Origin: Paraconiothyrium sp. Pb-2020
Taxonomy: Eukaryota; Ascomycota; Dothideomycetes; Pleosporales; Didymosphaeriaceae
Assembly: GCA_022419385.1 (NCBI GenBank)
Contig: JAJUBI010000006.1
Span: 4,526,001 to 4,590,000, forward strand
DNA length: 64,000 nucleotides
Direction of reading: 5' to 3'
Shown here: positions 1 through 11,802 of the stretch, piece by piece
Layout of the letters: each line of letters begins with the position of its first letter
How positions within the stretch are numbered: position 1 is the stretch's first letter
The notes under the pieces: model-generated
The model's database searches: none
The model's input: the letters and a program-made list of their open reading frames with translations, nothing else
What the model was told of the DNA's origin: nothing
Translations under genes and position numbers: made by a program

Positions 1-3000
1 ACAGCAGCAAGCACCACATGCAACATGTACCAACGTTCAGCCACCGAGGCTGCGACATACGAGGTACCAATAAACCTTTATTCGACTTCACTATTGACCT
101 CCGAACAAGTATCCACACTGTGAACAGATCTCCTACACCTGCCTTCGCACACTACTGCTGCCGCAGGTCGCCATCCGCACCATCTAAGACATATATCATC
201 CACACTCGCCAGAAGTGGGATCGATCGGCAAAACCACCGATCGCCGGACGCGGGGTGCAACGTCGCACTGCGGACGGGATGCCTGCACTAGCCTGCGCGC
301 AGCCGAGCTCACTGACCACCGCCGTGCGTTGCCCCCGGCCGCTCAATCCTCTGTTTGCGCGCCCGCCCTCGACGCGGTGCGCGCGGCAAGATAGAGTTCT
401 CACGATGCGGTGTGGGGTGACGTCGGTAGCAGAGGGACGTTTTCGTGCCGCAGCAGCGGATGTGGTCGTCGTGCAGTGGGGCAGGTGATTCGATTTGAGA
501 CTCTAGTTGCGATGGGTGGGCGCGATGCGGGATGCAGACCGATGATGGCGGAGGGGAGGTGGCCTAGACTGGCAAGCCGTGGATCGTAGCGTAGAGTGCT
601 GCATTCCGCTATCGAAGCTGCATACTCGCGTATAATGGTACATGTTAACATATTGCGTTCTGTTAAGATTTGCCTGGGGGTTTAGCTCAAACGACGGCCT
701 ATGTTACGCTGCAGATGGCCCGCAGATGTCAGTACCCTGCCACTGAGAGGTCGTGCTTGCGTCGAAGCGGTTGAGAGCGTACAACGCCTGCAACGCCTGC
801 TGCGCGGTCGTGCCCAGATCTTGACCGCTCCATTGGGCAACCGTTTGTCTCTGCTCAAGCGTGCAAGTGCCGCGCAAGACGGAGGCTGCTTCGTCTAGTC
901 TGTGCAACTGGGCGCTCGCCGCGTTTCATAGCTAGATATCCATTCGGTTCATATTCCCGCAGCAAGACAGTGCAGCCAAGTCCTCTGCCACCGCAGACAA
1001 CGCTAGTGCCGTAGACACCCAGCCTTTGCCTCCGGTAGACATGGTAGTCTAACGCACGCCCCATCCGCACATTGGTAGACGCTCACCTACACTCAATATG
1101 TATGATGTATGTATGTATAGTAGTAAGGTAGGTATGGTAGCTTGGAGGTCCCATGCGCAGCGCACCCACCCGACGTCCGGCGCTTCCCGGAACGTCTCTG
1201 GAAAGTGTTGCAGATGACCTCTTCCGCGAGGTGCACATATGCCACGGATGGCAGCGCAGGCGGGCATCTCCACGCGCCAGACGCCGAACGGAGACCGTGG
1301 TCCGGGTGCTGCAGCTGTCAGTTGTTTCTGTGAGCGCGGCATCTGACGCGGTTGTCATGGCGCTTCTGGGTGCAGCGTAAGGCTTGACGGCCGCTTATGA
1401 GATGGCGAGGGCAATGGGGAAAGAGGCTGGCGTGCGATGGCAAAGCTGTACGCGTAGGAGAGGGTAGACGTTGTTGCGTGTCGTTGTCGTCGGCACCGAA
1501 AGGTGAAGTCTAGCTTAGCACCATGTGCTTCTTCGCATGTCGAGTGAAGTACGCGCAGGCGTCGGAAGGCAAGTGCATGAATACGTTTAGCAAAGCCACT
1601 CGCAGCTCAAGGCGCTCTGCTGTCTCGGTGGTAGTCACTCGCGCATCGCCCACACCTCTGCCTCACCTCGTGTTGAAGACGTGCCTGCAGAGGAACAAAG
1701 TCGTCTGTCTTCTACGTAAACGCCCCTATGTTGTCCAAACAGGCAGTCACCTTCCCCCCACCTCTGTCCAAAGACGAGACACACCCACTGAGACAACCCA
1801 AACTTTACATCCTGCTGCCTTGCCCATCGCCTCGATGAAGACACCGTAATAGGCATCCGCGCCCCCCAACTGTCAAAAAGCCAGCAAGACGCAAATGACT
1901 CAACACAAGTGTAACACGAGGCGTTCGTCGCCGGGGATAAAGATGCCTCGTACATACGCGACAAGGCTGTGGTGGCGATGGTGCCGTTCGAGTGCGGACA
2001 GGACTGTCCTGGATACGCACCGTGCGTACACCCCTCGCGGAGGGGGAATACGTACGCTCCCACACCGGGACGAGGCTGTGCAGTTTGGGTGTATTGGCGG
2101 TATTGAGCGCGGGACCAGGCGGAAGCGGAAGGAAGGGGAAGCGGGATGGCAGGACTAGGGCCAGACAGGCCAGGTCAGGTCAGGTCAGGCATCCGCATCC
2201 TCATCGGACGTCCACCTTAGGCATCCATCACCGTGGTCTGTCAAGCAAGCACGCACGCAGGACAGCACTGTGGCAAAAGCATCTTGGGAAATAGTTAGTA
2301 GAGATGTATTAGGGGAATACCATACGATAAGGATGGAAAAAGAAGAACAGTAACAAAGAAGCCACAAACAAAGCAGATGAAAAGACCCATATCAGGATTG
2401 CCAGCAAGACATCATACCGCGATGTAATGCGTCGACTTCCCACCCATCCCATCCCATCCTGCCATGCCCATCCGCCAGCCATACCAGTGTATGTGGAAAA
2501 AGTGTAGATGGATCGATCCGTAAACGTAAAGAAAATGTGCAGATACAAAACCATAAATATGCCCAGATCAACCCCATCCATGCAGCGCGGAAAAGGAATA
2601 CAAAGCCACCGTGAAGTCCGGAACAGTAACGAAATGAATGAGCAGACGATGTGTCTGTGTCTATAGCGGAGTGCTGCGCAACCTCGGTATAGACAACAAG
2701 ATCATGACGGCAGGTAATATGAAGAAGCGGGATTCCGAGCCTAGCCAGGCATGGGAGCGGTACGGTTATGCACAGAGTACGCCAAGTACGCCAATGGGAC
2801 TAGGAAATCGAGGATCATAGATGTGAAAAGGTGATGAACCAATGCCGTTGGAAGCAACGGATGCGTTCGTCTAGTGGCCGGCACAGGAAGACGGCGCGGT
2901 TGCTTCGAAATGCATGGTGAGGTGTCGGTGATATGGAAGCCACGTCTGAGCCGTATATGGCAGTCTGGGGCTACACTGAAAAAGTGCACATGTCGAATGC

Positions 3001-3096
3001 TGTAATGTGCTAGGGGTATCGCGGGGGTATCATCAATAGAAAAGCGGACAACGATGGAGAAAGATGCCGGACGGGACGAGTGCCAACTCCTCGGAC
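1..3096. other. Gene-poor stretch, no supported gene
   Basis: I see no reading frame here with a recognisable domain or credible intron structure. Short overlapping frames occur on both strands, as expected by chance in moderately GC-rich DNA. It holds two small simple repeats: ATGT-type units near 1099–1119 and a pentameric AGGTC run near 2166–2190. The last few hundred bases are probably 3' UTR or terminator of the minus-strand bHLH gene ending at 3097. Confidence 0.5.
2166..2190. repeat. Short pentanucleotide tandem repeat (AGGTC-type)
   Basis: About four to five head-to-tail copies of AGGTC/CAGGT with slight variation. It is a microsatellite with no visible function. Confidence 0.7.
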
Positions 3097-4779
3097 TTAG
3101 TTGAGTTCCATGAAGTTTTCATCTTCCTCTTTCAAGCTCTGGTTGGTCCAGTATTGATGTGAAGTGTTGTTCGCATTGATGTTCGACCCGCTGCCGTCGG
3201 GGCTAAGGCTCTGCGGCGTGTGGTTGATTGGTTCGCCAGCGAGATTCGTGTGCTTGGGAACACGCAGTCCGGAACCCGGGCCACGGGAGTACTTGAAAGT
3301 GGAGAAGCCGTTCCTCTCGACAGCATCCACTAGCTCCGTGCGCATACGACGTACTTCTTCGGTCTGGTCGGGGTCCCAGTTCTCTCCCGGCGCGAGCTGT
3401 TGTAGGCGAGCTTGCATCTCATCGCGCTCCTGTGTCATCTTGTACAGCAGCCACATAAGATCTCGGGTCCAGCTAACAGCACCGTTGAGGATGTCACCCT
3501 TGTTGGGACCCTTGTCCTTCTCTTCGAGGGGTAGACCTTGCGTGATATTGCCAGCTGCTCTCCTTCCAGCACCACCAGCCAGCAACGAGGTTGCTTGAGG
3601 CGGTGACATGCCACTGGCGCCCAGCGTAGGTGAGAGTGGTCCGTTGTTGTTGATGTGCTTGCGAATCTTCTCATCCTCGAGGCGGTGTTGCGGTACGAGT
3701 CGGGAGAGGTCGTGGATACGCTCGTTGATGTTGTCACGGCGACGGCGCTCAACCAGGTTGTGAGATTCACGACGGCGGCGCTTTTTGGCGTCTTGAGTCT
3801 GACCAATATCGACCTTGGCGGGCAAAGAGGCATGCTTGGTAGAGTGCATCACCTCTGAGATCTGGTGATGCTGCAGGGTACCCGCATGAGGAGAGCTGGG
3901 CGAGTCCACCCAACTATTGGAATGGCCGCTTCCTGGAGTGCCATCCCACTGGCTTGACACACTAGGCTTGTGACCGTGCATGCGCGAAGCCATGATCGGC
4001 TGAGCGCCAAAGTTGCCGGAGTCTGGTGTGCCCAAGTGAAGATTGCTGATGGCCGGCGTCTTGGGTGACATGGGACTCCTGTTGTCGGACGGAAGGCGGC
4101 TCATGGAGATGCGTGGACGTGCTTGGCTACCCTGCATGCTGTTGGAGAAACCCATGGGGTGCCGGTTCTGGTATTGGTTGAAGTCGAACCCGTTGGGGTT
4201 GACAAAGGGGCTCTGAATAGGAGCATCATCAGGAGTATGGGGAAAGCTGATGGTTATGTTCTGATGACTGCCAATGACATGGCCGTTGTTCGCTTGGAAG
4301 AACTCATTCTGGTGAGAACGATCGTTCTGACCGAAGGTATCGAAGCCTTGGTGCTGTTCAAAGGTGCCGAGCGAATCTGCGAGCTCGTCATCTGCAATGC
4401 CCGCACCTCCGGCAATGTAGCCGTTGGAGCCACCGAAGTGGTTGTTCATATTCATGCTTCCGCTCAGGGTGAGATCGGATGGGTTGATACCATTCCCACT
4501 GTCGTGGGGGGCACTGAATTGCTGGTTTCCAAAGGAGTTCATACTGAAACCACTTTGAGAGATGAAGTTGTTGTGAGTGAAGTCGTCGTGCTCCTCTTTG
4601 ATGTAGGGTGTTGGTGACCCGCTACCGGCCATGTTAAAGATGTCAGCGTCTAGTGTGTCGTCAGAGAATGGGTCCGGGCGAAAATCCAGCCGCGAGAGCG
4701 TCTTCTGAGGAGAGTAGGAAGAAGGAGGAGTGAAAAGGGCGTCCGCTTGAGGGACAGTCAGTATGCTTTCATAGAGCAT
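3097..4779 (-). CDS. bHLH transcription factor, RTG3/TFEB-like
   Basis: This is a single-exon gene of about 560 residues. The basic region and helix 1 lie near residues 330–355, with the core RESHNLVERRRRDNINERI; the H/E/R triad of E-box-binding bHLH proteins is present. Helix 2 starts only near residue 425, after a long Gly/Ser/Asn/Pro-rich loop, and runs into a Gln/Glu-rich amphipathic segment that could act as a zipper. An expanded loop and a basic region of this form are known from the fungal Rtg3 and metazoan MiT/TFE families. The N-terminal half is low-complexity, rich in Asn, Gln and Ser-Pro/Thr-Pro sites, typical of activation domains and phosphorylation targets. I chose the ATG at 4779 because the frame continues upstream into hydrophobic, unlikely sequence from 4905. 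It should act in the nucleus; its targets cannot be read from sequence. Confidence 0.85.
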   Translation of the reverse strand: MLYESILTVPQADALFTPPSSYSPQKTLSRLDFRPDPFSDDTLDADIFNMAGSGSPTPYIKEEHDDFTHNNFISQSGFSMNSFGNQQFSAPHDSGNGINPSDLTLSGSMNMNNHFGGSNGYIAGGAGIADDELADSLGTFEQHQGFDTFGQNDRSHQNEFFQANNGHVIGSHQNITISFPHTPDDAPIQSPFVNPNGFDFNQYQNRHPMGFSNSMQGSQARPRISMSRLPSDNRSPMSPKTPAISNLHLGTPDSGNFGAQPIMASRMHGHKPSVSSQWDGTPGSGHSNSWVDSPSSPHAGTLQHHQISEVMHSTKHASLPAKVDIGQTQDAKKRRRRESHNLVERRRRDNINERIHDLSRLVPQHRLEDEKIRKHINNNGPLSPTLGASGMSPPQATSLLAGGAGRRAAGNITQGLPLEEKDKGPNKGDILNGAVSWTRDLMWLLYKMTQERDEMQARLQQLAPGENWDPDQTEEVRRMRTELVDAVERNGFSTFKYSRGPGSGLRVPKHTNLAGEPINHTPQSLSPDGSGSNINANNTSHQYWTNQSLKEEDENFMELN

Positions 4780-7700
4780 GATGGCAACAGCAGAGGTGAT
4801 TGACTGGAAATGAAATGAAAGATAGAAGAGGAAAGTAATATATGGAGATAGGTGAGAGAGACAGGGCGACAGGGGTGCACCCCAGGGTGTTCTCATGACA
4901 ACCAAGGGGTGGGGATGTGACGGGGGCGTACTTACTGGGCTGTGGCATTACTGAAGGTTACAGTGGGTGCGGAATGCGATGTTAGAGGCCGAGTACCGGT
5001 AATGGTCCCGGGTCTCAATGACCTGAAACGCTCTTACTTTGTCCAAGCGAGTGACTGCGGAATGCAGTCAAGGTTTTGCAGGGAACTGGCAGCACGAGAC
5101 TGCCTGTGACCCTATAAAGCCTGGGGGAGCGATTGCTAGATCGACCACACGATCAGAGAGGCAAAGCTCGGGGCACTCGCTTGCGTGCTAAATAGACACT
5201 CGAGACAAGAGGATGTTTGTTCTGCATGAGAAGCGTTAGTCGCGCACTTGGGGACGCAGAAGCAGCTGCAGGTCGCTTCTGGGGGGGGAGATGGCTCACC
5301 GGCCACGGCGAGCTAGGTTGTGATGCTCGCACAAGGTGGAGGAGGATGTTTCCTGGCTGCTCCCTGCGGTGTGGTGTGCGGCGCAGAGGCGTGTATGCGC
5401 GGGGGGAGGAGGATCGGGACAGGTAGACGCTCGTGGCTGTCGTCTCGGGCCGATCTGGAGTGATATGTTAGCGGCAAGCTCTCACAGGAACCAAGTCTGA
5501 GGGTGGGCTCTGGGGTTGCAGAGGTGTGGCGCACAGGCAGAGGCGAGCGTCGGAGGACGACAGCCGTCCGCACGGTGGGCGCAGTGGGGAGTGTGGTACG
5601 GGGCGCCGAAAGCAGAGAAACAGTCTGCAGGTCGGTCGCACAGCGCCAATTCTACCGCCTGGGACAATGTGCGGTCGCCAGGCCGCCGAGGGCAGGCTGG
5701 TGGAGGGAGGCAGGAGCGGCCGGGCGTTGACTCACCTGGCGGACGGGGCAGTGGCAAGCAGGAGCTGGACTCGGCGGGTGGAGCAGGCCTCGATGGACGG
5801 GGCAGGCGTTCGTGCGGAAGGGCAGCGCGCACAGAGGAGAGCAAACTCGCGGTCGTGGGGAGGCGGCGGGTGGCACACGTTTGTCTCTTTGAAGGGTGGT
5901 GGGCCCGGAGGACAAAGTGCAGGGCAGGGCAGGGCGGACGTCGTCGGCGGAGGAGGGAGGGCGCTCGTCTGAAGGCGCAATTGCAGGAAGAGGGGGTGTT
6001 GTAGCGGGCTCTGTGCTACCTGTTTCCGGAGGGTGGAATACTGCAAGTGGGTAGCGGAGGGCGACCTGGAGGTGGGGGATGCGTCGTCGGTATCCGCTCG
6101 CTCAGGTGCGCGCTAACGGCGGCGGGACAAGGCGCGCCTGGACAATGGCACGGCGGCGTTTGCAGGCGCGAGGCTCGCGGCTGCGTGAGAGACGAAGGGG
6201 TCGAGGCCGGTGAGAGGGGAGGTTGTGGCCCAGTCCGGGGGAGCAGGCGAGGGCACAGAAGGCGGTCTGAACTCCAGGCCAGCGGCGGGCGCGCTGACTA
6301 GGGTGTGCTGGGGTGGTGCCAAGCGGCGTCGGCGTCGGCGGCCCACGACTCAATCAGCGCAACGCAACGGCTTCAGCGCTGCTCGTCGCGGGGTTCGGCA
6401 AAGAAACACACACTGCTGTGCCTCCTGGCGGCGGCGGGCGATCTGGCTGGTGTATCGCGGTACGGCACCGGGGCGCGGATGACGTCTTCAGGGTGCAGCG
6501 CGAGCGTGTGTAGTGTGTGTTGGATACAGTGCCTTGGTACGCCGTGTGGAGCAGAGGGTCGACAGCTAACAACTCAAGCAGCATGTGTATGAGCATACGA
6601 AGTGATTATATGTATATGCAGAGGGAGAGCGGCATGGTTGGCCGGAGCGATGCGGGACGGCAGACTATTATACCCGCAGCGAGCGCGGCGCTCTCGCCCT
6701 CAGTGCTGAGCATGTACGAGTAATCATCTCACCAGAGCACCCACGCCCTGCCTGCTCTACCGTGTGGCTCATCGCTGGAATTCGATTACGGTGGACCCCT
6801 CCCATTCTCATGCCTGCGCGCGGGCTTGTTCCCGGCGGCCTCACAAGGTCATCCGCGGGCAGTAGTGGCCATGGTGAGGACGCGAAGAGGGAAGCGTGTC
6901 TCACTTCCAGAAGGCATGGTGACGCCCACGCCTTGCAAGCACCCGGCCTCTCGATCCGGCCGACACCGTTCGCGAGGCCATGCGTGCTGAGCATCCTCAG
7001 TAGTGTGCCTTGGCTCGTCAAGGTGGTTGCGGCTTCGGTGACAAGTTGATATCGCTCCCAGGCTTCCGGGCGCCGCTAGCGCGAGGACCCTCGCCCAGCA
7101 TCACGCCGCAGCGCTGAGCACCAAGCGCATACACACACCCCCACAAGCTCGCTGCCACCCTCCATCCGCATCGCTGCCCTGCTATAGCATAGCGACTGCC
7201 ACCCTTCCACCCCAGCCCTGGTCTCCCTCCCGCCGCACGCTCCCGTCCAATAGCCTCCGCCACGGGCTCCGCTTCCACCTCCCCAGCTCGACCTCTGCCT
7301 TCGCCAGTCTGCACACGGCACGCTCGTCACAAGCCTCGCGCACCGGTCGCTCTGTCTGAGACCTTTGTCTGACAGCTGCCATTGGACGGCCTATCCGCAC
7401 AGCTGCAGACGACGCTGCGAAGATCATCTGCACATAATCCTCCTCCCGCGGTGCAGGTGTGGCTCTCTGTCTTCTGCCGCTCGACAACGGCCCTGCCATT
7501 GTCGTGCTCTACACGGCGAGTCAAGCCACACGAGCAGCCATTCGCCCTCAGGCCGACGACTCAGGCTGCCGAACAAGGAAAGCCCTCATCGGCTGGCTGC
7601 CTGCCTAGTGCGTATCAGAACCCGGATATCGTGCGTCGCCTGCTGCGGCTCCTCCAAAAGCTTCGCCGGGACTGCAGCCTCTCCACCACCTTTGTGTGTT

Positions 7701-7781
7701 CCAGAGTAAAACAGGCTTCTTTCCACGCCCGCCCTCCACAACTTGGCCTCGACCCGACTCAGGACTGCTTCACCACACAGC
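4780..7781. other. Long GC-rich intergenic region between divergent genes
   Basis: About 3 kb separate the divergent starts of the bHLH gene and SFT2. Many overlapping frames on both strands around 5.2–6.6 kb come from GC-rich, stop-poor sequence (Arg/Gly/Ala-rich translations) and show no domain. A trinucleotide-like GGCGTC run occurs near 6327–6345. The region probably contains both promoters and long 5' UTRs; a non-coding transcript is possible but not visible. Confidence 0.5.
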
Positions 7782-9521
7782 ATGGCGTCTGCCTCGTTCC
7801 GCGACTCGATGAACTCTCTGGGATGGAGTAGAAGAGATGCCGATGTTCCCGTGAACACCGCGCCTCCCACCTTCATGGGCCGGCTTCAAAACATGAATCC
7901 CTTCGGGTCGGGGGGCTATGTCAGGCTGCCGACATCCAACGACGGGCCCGGGGCCCCTCTTCCCGCACCAACGAGGAGAGAGGAAGAAGAAGGGTTCTTT
8001 GCCCGTGAGTACACTCTCTTTCTGTATCTGTAAAGTGGCGAAAACATTCACCAACCCTTTCAATATCGCTGCCTGCGCCGGAAACCTTCCTGTTCGCACA
8101 CATTACCCTTTGGGCATGCAAAAGTTCAGATGTCGACATCCTTGTATTTGGGCGCTTTTGAGCCTTGCTGGGTGGCCTCGTGACGGGCCCACAACACACT
8201 GCGTGAGGCTCTAGTCTCAAATGCACTTCCCAAAATCCCATAGCGAAGCTTGGGGGAAACATGGACGCAGCGCATCCCCATTTGTTTCATTCATCACTCA
8301 TTCCTCAGGACCCTTGTTACGTCACCTGGCCTGACCGTGCAGCGATCGGCCGGCGTGACAGAAGGGAGTTCCTGCGTAAACTCTCCTGGGTGCAGCAGGC
8401 TTGCATATCCGCGGCCGTTGTCTTTGAACTCTGCTAACTGCGTCCCACAGTGAGTCGATGGGACCGCATGCTGATCTTTGGTGGGTACCCAGCTCCAAGG
8501 GTGCATCTTTACAATGACTGATTGCGCTAGGCGGACTGTTGCTTGCATCCTTGGCGTTGTTTGCTACCTGCATCGGACTCATGTTCACGCCCATCTTTAT
8601 CGCTCGGCCAAGCAAATTTGCCATACTTGTAAGTCTAAACCGGTTTGCTTGCTTCCAAATCAATCCACGGATGGCCACTCCGAGAGTGGTGAAATCATGT
8701 GTGGTGTAGCACTGGCACATAGTGCGTTTTACCCTGGCAGCGCTGCGAACTATTGTGCACTCGGCCTCCAAGGGTGATGGCACTCCAGTGTCGGCTCGGG
8801 CTCCGCTCGCCGACTGCAGAAGTCTGCCTCTGGCGAATGGCGTCTGGTGTGTTGGGGGTGTGCCACTCATGACCCCTCTAGCCACTGGGCGATGTACAGT
8901 GGACCCTTTGCATCGATCATGCGGGTGCTAGCACCGGGGCGCTGCAGCAGGGCATAGCTAATTCCAAGTTCCCTCGACGTGCATGGACATGCATTGCACG
9001 AAGACGTCCAAGCTAACCAGTGTTCCCTGACTCAAGTGGTCGATGGGTAGTCTGCTCTTCCTCTGCGCTTGGGGCGTCTTGATGGGCCCGAAGACGTACA
9101 GTAAGATAGCCTCACGATGGCGTTGCACGCTGCTGACCAGGCCTAGTCCAGCATCTTGTATCTGGGCCCCGTCTGCCTTTTACGGCGGCTTACTTTGGCA
9201 GCATTGCCCTCACGCTCTACTTTAGTCTGGTGGTAGGTCACGGCAGTTCGCCCATCCCTGCGCCTGCCTCTGAACCCTGCGCGCATCTCGCTCCTGCCCT
9301 TCTCCCCCACGCTAGCTTATCGATATGGTCGTCTGGATGTTTGCTGACGTCTGTCCACCTGACCACAGCTTCAGATGTTCGTCCTCACCTTCATTGCAAC
9401 CATCGCGCAGCTGGTGTGCCTCGCCTTCTACACGGTATCATACTTTCCCATGGGTTCCACCGGCCTGCGGTTTGCTGCGCGCTTTGGCGGAAACCGCGTC
9501 GCTCCCTGGATGAACGACTGA
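7782..9521 (+). CDS. SFT2: SFT2-type Golgi vesicle transport protein
   Basis: Six exons can be joined in frame: 7782–8004, 8451–8480, 8531–8628, 9037–9100, 9147–9232 and 9369–9521, giving 217 residues. The N-terminal ~75 residues are hydrophilic and cytosolic. Four hydrophobic segments follow, including the family-typical FCLCAWGxLMGP-like third segment (here LLFLCAWGVLMGPKTY) and a C-terminal FPMGSTGLRFAARFGG stretch. The length matches fungal Sft2 (about 210–220). Sft2/Got1 proteins sit in Golgi membranes and help fusion of endosome-derived vesicles with the Golgi. Introns 1 and 3 are long for a fungus (446 and 408 bp); exon 2 is only 30 bp. All junctions use GT–AG and keep phase. Confidence 0.92.
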
Positions 9522-11802
9522 GCTCGAGCGGCCAAGTTCGTACGCCTTCTGTCGTGTTTGGGTGGCGGGGTATCTGGGGAGAGAGACGCTCGTGCGTCGC
9601 GTCAAGGTTCCGAAGCAAACACACCTTTCCGGGGTCCCAAACAGGTCACGTAGTAATCATCACTGTTAGACACACATCGCGGTTGCGCGCTGCACAGTCT
9701 CGTCCCCTGATTGATCCGTCTATCGGACGCTTTTGCAATCGTAACCTTCACCAGTTGACTTCACCGTACTCAGGCACTACCACTGCGCACCCTTGCGCAG
9801 CACCTCGACACGGTCCGTAACGACAGTACGCCTGTCAACATGTACTCAGCGCCAACAGTTGCAACGGATCTCCCGGCAGTCGTTGGTAGGGATGCAATAC
9901 CATGTCTCTGCATCACGCTGGTGAGGAGGCGCCGAACCGGACGAGTCATATGGCTCGTCTTGCATTCAGCTTGGCTACCACCTCTGGGAGATCTCTGCCC
10001 TCTTCGCCGCGTGGCTGCTCGGACCAGTGCAGCCTCGGATCTGGGGCTAGACGACGACTGCGTATTTCCAATCACGTTTTCGGGCTTCGTTGCAAAGCAG
10101 CACACCGATCAGAGAACGGGCACCTTTGGGCCTCCGGACTATGCACGAGGGGGCGCTTCTGCCCAAGGGGGAGAGCATCTCTAGCGCTTTCGCCATGAAT
10201 CAAAGCTTCCGAGTGCCCCCGCTATGGTATGGAACGCGTTTTCGACCGGCTGCACTGGCCGAGCGTGACGTCTAGTCCACACCCAGTCTAGCGATCACAC
10301 CTTGACTGTTCCGACCAAGCGCCAGCTGGAGGTCTACGGGAGGGTGTGCGGTGAAGGCCCGTGACTTTCCGAATCAAGCGACGTTGTAGAAAGGTGGTGT
10401 TGTGCATGGGGCTAGAGGCCCTGGATCAACATATTGCATTGCATATCCGCGACGCGCGAGGGCTCGGACCACCTGCGAGTGCGGGGTCGCGCGCGCGCCA
10501 CAACGTGCAACACGCGGCTGTCGCCACAGTTGCTTCATCGACAAGGCCCAGGACGTTGCGCTCGAGTGCTGATGGACTAGCTTGCCGAAGGGCGGTGACC
10601 GCAACATTCCAGGCCGGATGCCTGCTGCTCCACCAGGGTTCTAGAGCAGATGGGAGTAGGTGCGATTCGCGGGAAGCGCGCTCCGGCAACAATATGGGAA
10701 CCTTCGGAAATGGAACGCAGACGTCACGACAGCGAGCGGCCCAGCGCTCAGCGCTCAGCTCGCTGCCCCAAGCGAGAGCATCTGCGACGCGAAAGCGAGA
10801 GCGGCCTCTCGTTGCGCGTCGCTATCGCTATCGCTATCGATCAATATAATGCAGCGCTTTAAATAGCAGCGCGCAATAAAGTCAAAGCGGGCGGCCTGGC
10901 GAGCCCAGGCAGCCAGGAAGCTCGAGACCGTGGAATGGGCTGCGGAAGTGGCCAGTACGCGATGGTGCTAGACGAGCGGGTGCAACACCATCTGACTTGC
11001 ATGAAGATGGACTTTCAGGTTCGCGATGCGCGGCCATGCGCGATGGCCATGGTAGGACTTGCTTGGAGGTCGACGTCGCACGTAGGCGAAATCCGCGGCT
11101 GGACCGTGACACAGTGCGTGAGATGGTGTCTAGCAGGGCTGAAAGAAGGTTCTTGTGGCTTTCGCTGCTGCTTACTCCTGTTCGCATTTGTGAACACCCA
11201 GAGCAAGGGCGAGCCCGATCGGTGTGAGATGGATGGCTTAGTTCTCGAAACCGGCCGAGGTCGCCGGTCCGCTTGTATCACCTGAGACGATGAGGGACGC
11301 GCTGACACACTTCTTAGAAAGACATTCACCCCGCCGCGTCTCCACGTGTTGGAGACCAGCCCAGGCTCGGCCCGACGGTTCTGCCGGTTTTGCATCGAAT
11401 GAACGTCGGCGCGACGAGCCCAGCTAACTCTTTACCCCTCATGCATGCGTCCATTCGCTCATTCTTTCAAGCAGACGCGTCTTGGGCATCATCGGCAGTT
11501 GGAGTATGAATCCACCTACGGCGGATACGCGGAACTAACGCGTTCGAATGCTCATACTTTCGAGTTCTCGCTGCTGCTAGTACTACGCAACATTCCAAGA
11601 GCCTCAAATGCCCCTCAATTAGCCCCACCTGAAGGAGCTCCATGATGTGGGGTCCGTGAACCCCAATTTCTTACTGCCATCTGCCTCCAATTGACAATAT
11701 TTCTCTGTACACCTCTGTTAAAAATTGTGATACGTACTCTCCTGGACTTGACTCTCGTATACCTGGCCTGTCAGAGCCCTACACATATCGACCGTAGCTA
11801 CC
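9522..11802. other. Intergenic region, no supported gene
   Basis: There are 2.3 kb without a recognisable coding region on either strand. It holds a short GCTATC repeat near 10820–10842. The last 150 bases before 11803 are pyrimidine-rich and probably carry the promoter and 5' UTR of the homogentisate dioxygenase gene. Confidence 0.5.
10820..10842. repeat. GCTATC hexanucleotide microsatellite
   Basis: Three to four near-perfect copies of a GCTATC unit end just before an AT-rich stretch. No function is visible. Confidence 0.6.

Noticed and set aside
4123..4617. Plus-strand frame of 164 codons opposite the bHLH gene
   Set aside because: Antisense of a low-complexity coding region; no domain, promoter or splice context.
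5503..6046. Several overlapping frames of 75–162 codons on both strands
   Set aside because: GC-rich stop-poor DNA gives chance frames in all directions; none has a domain or convincing codon use.
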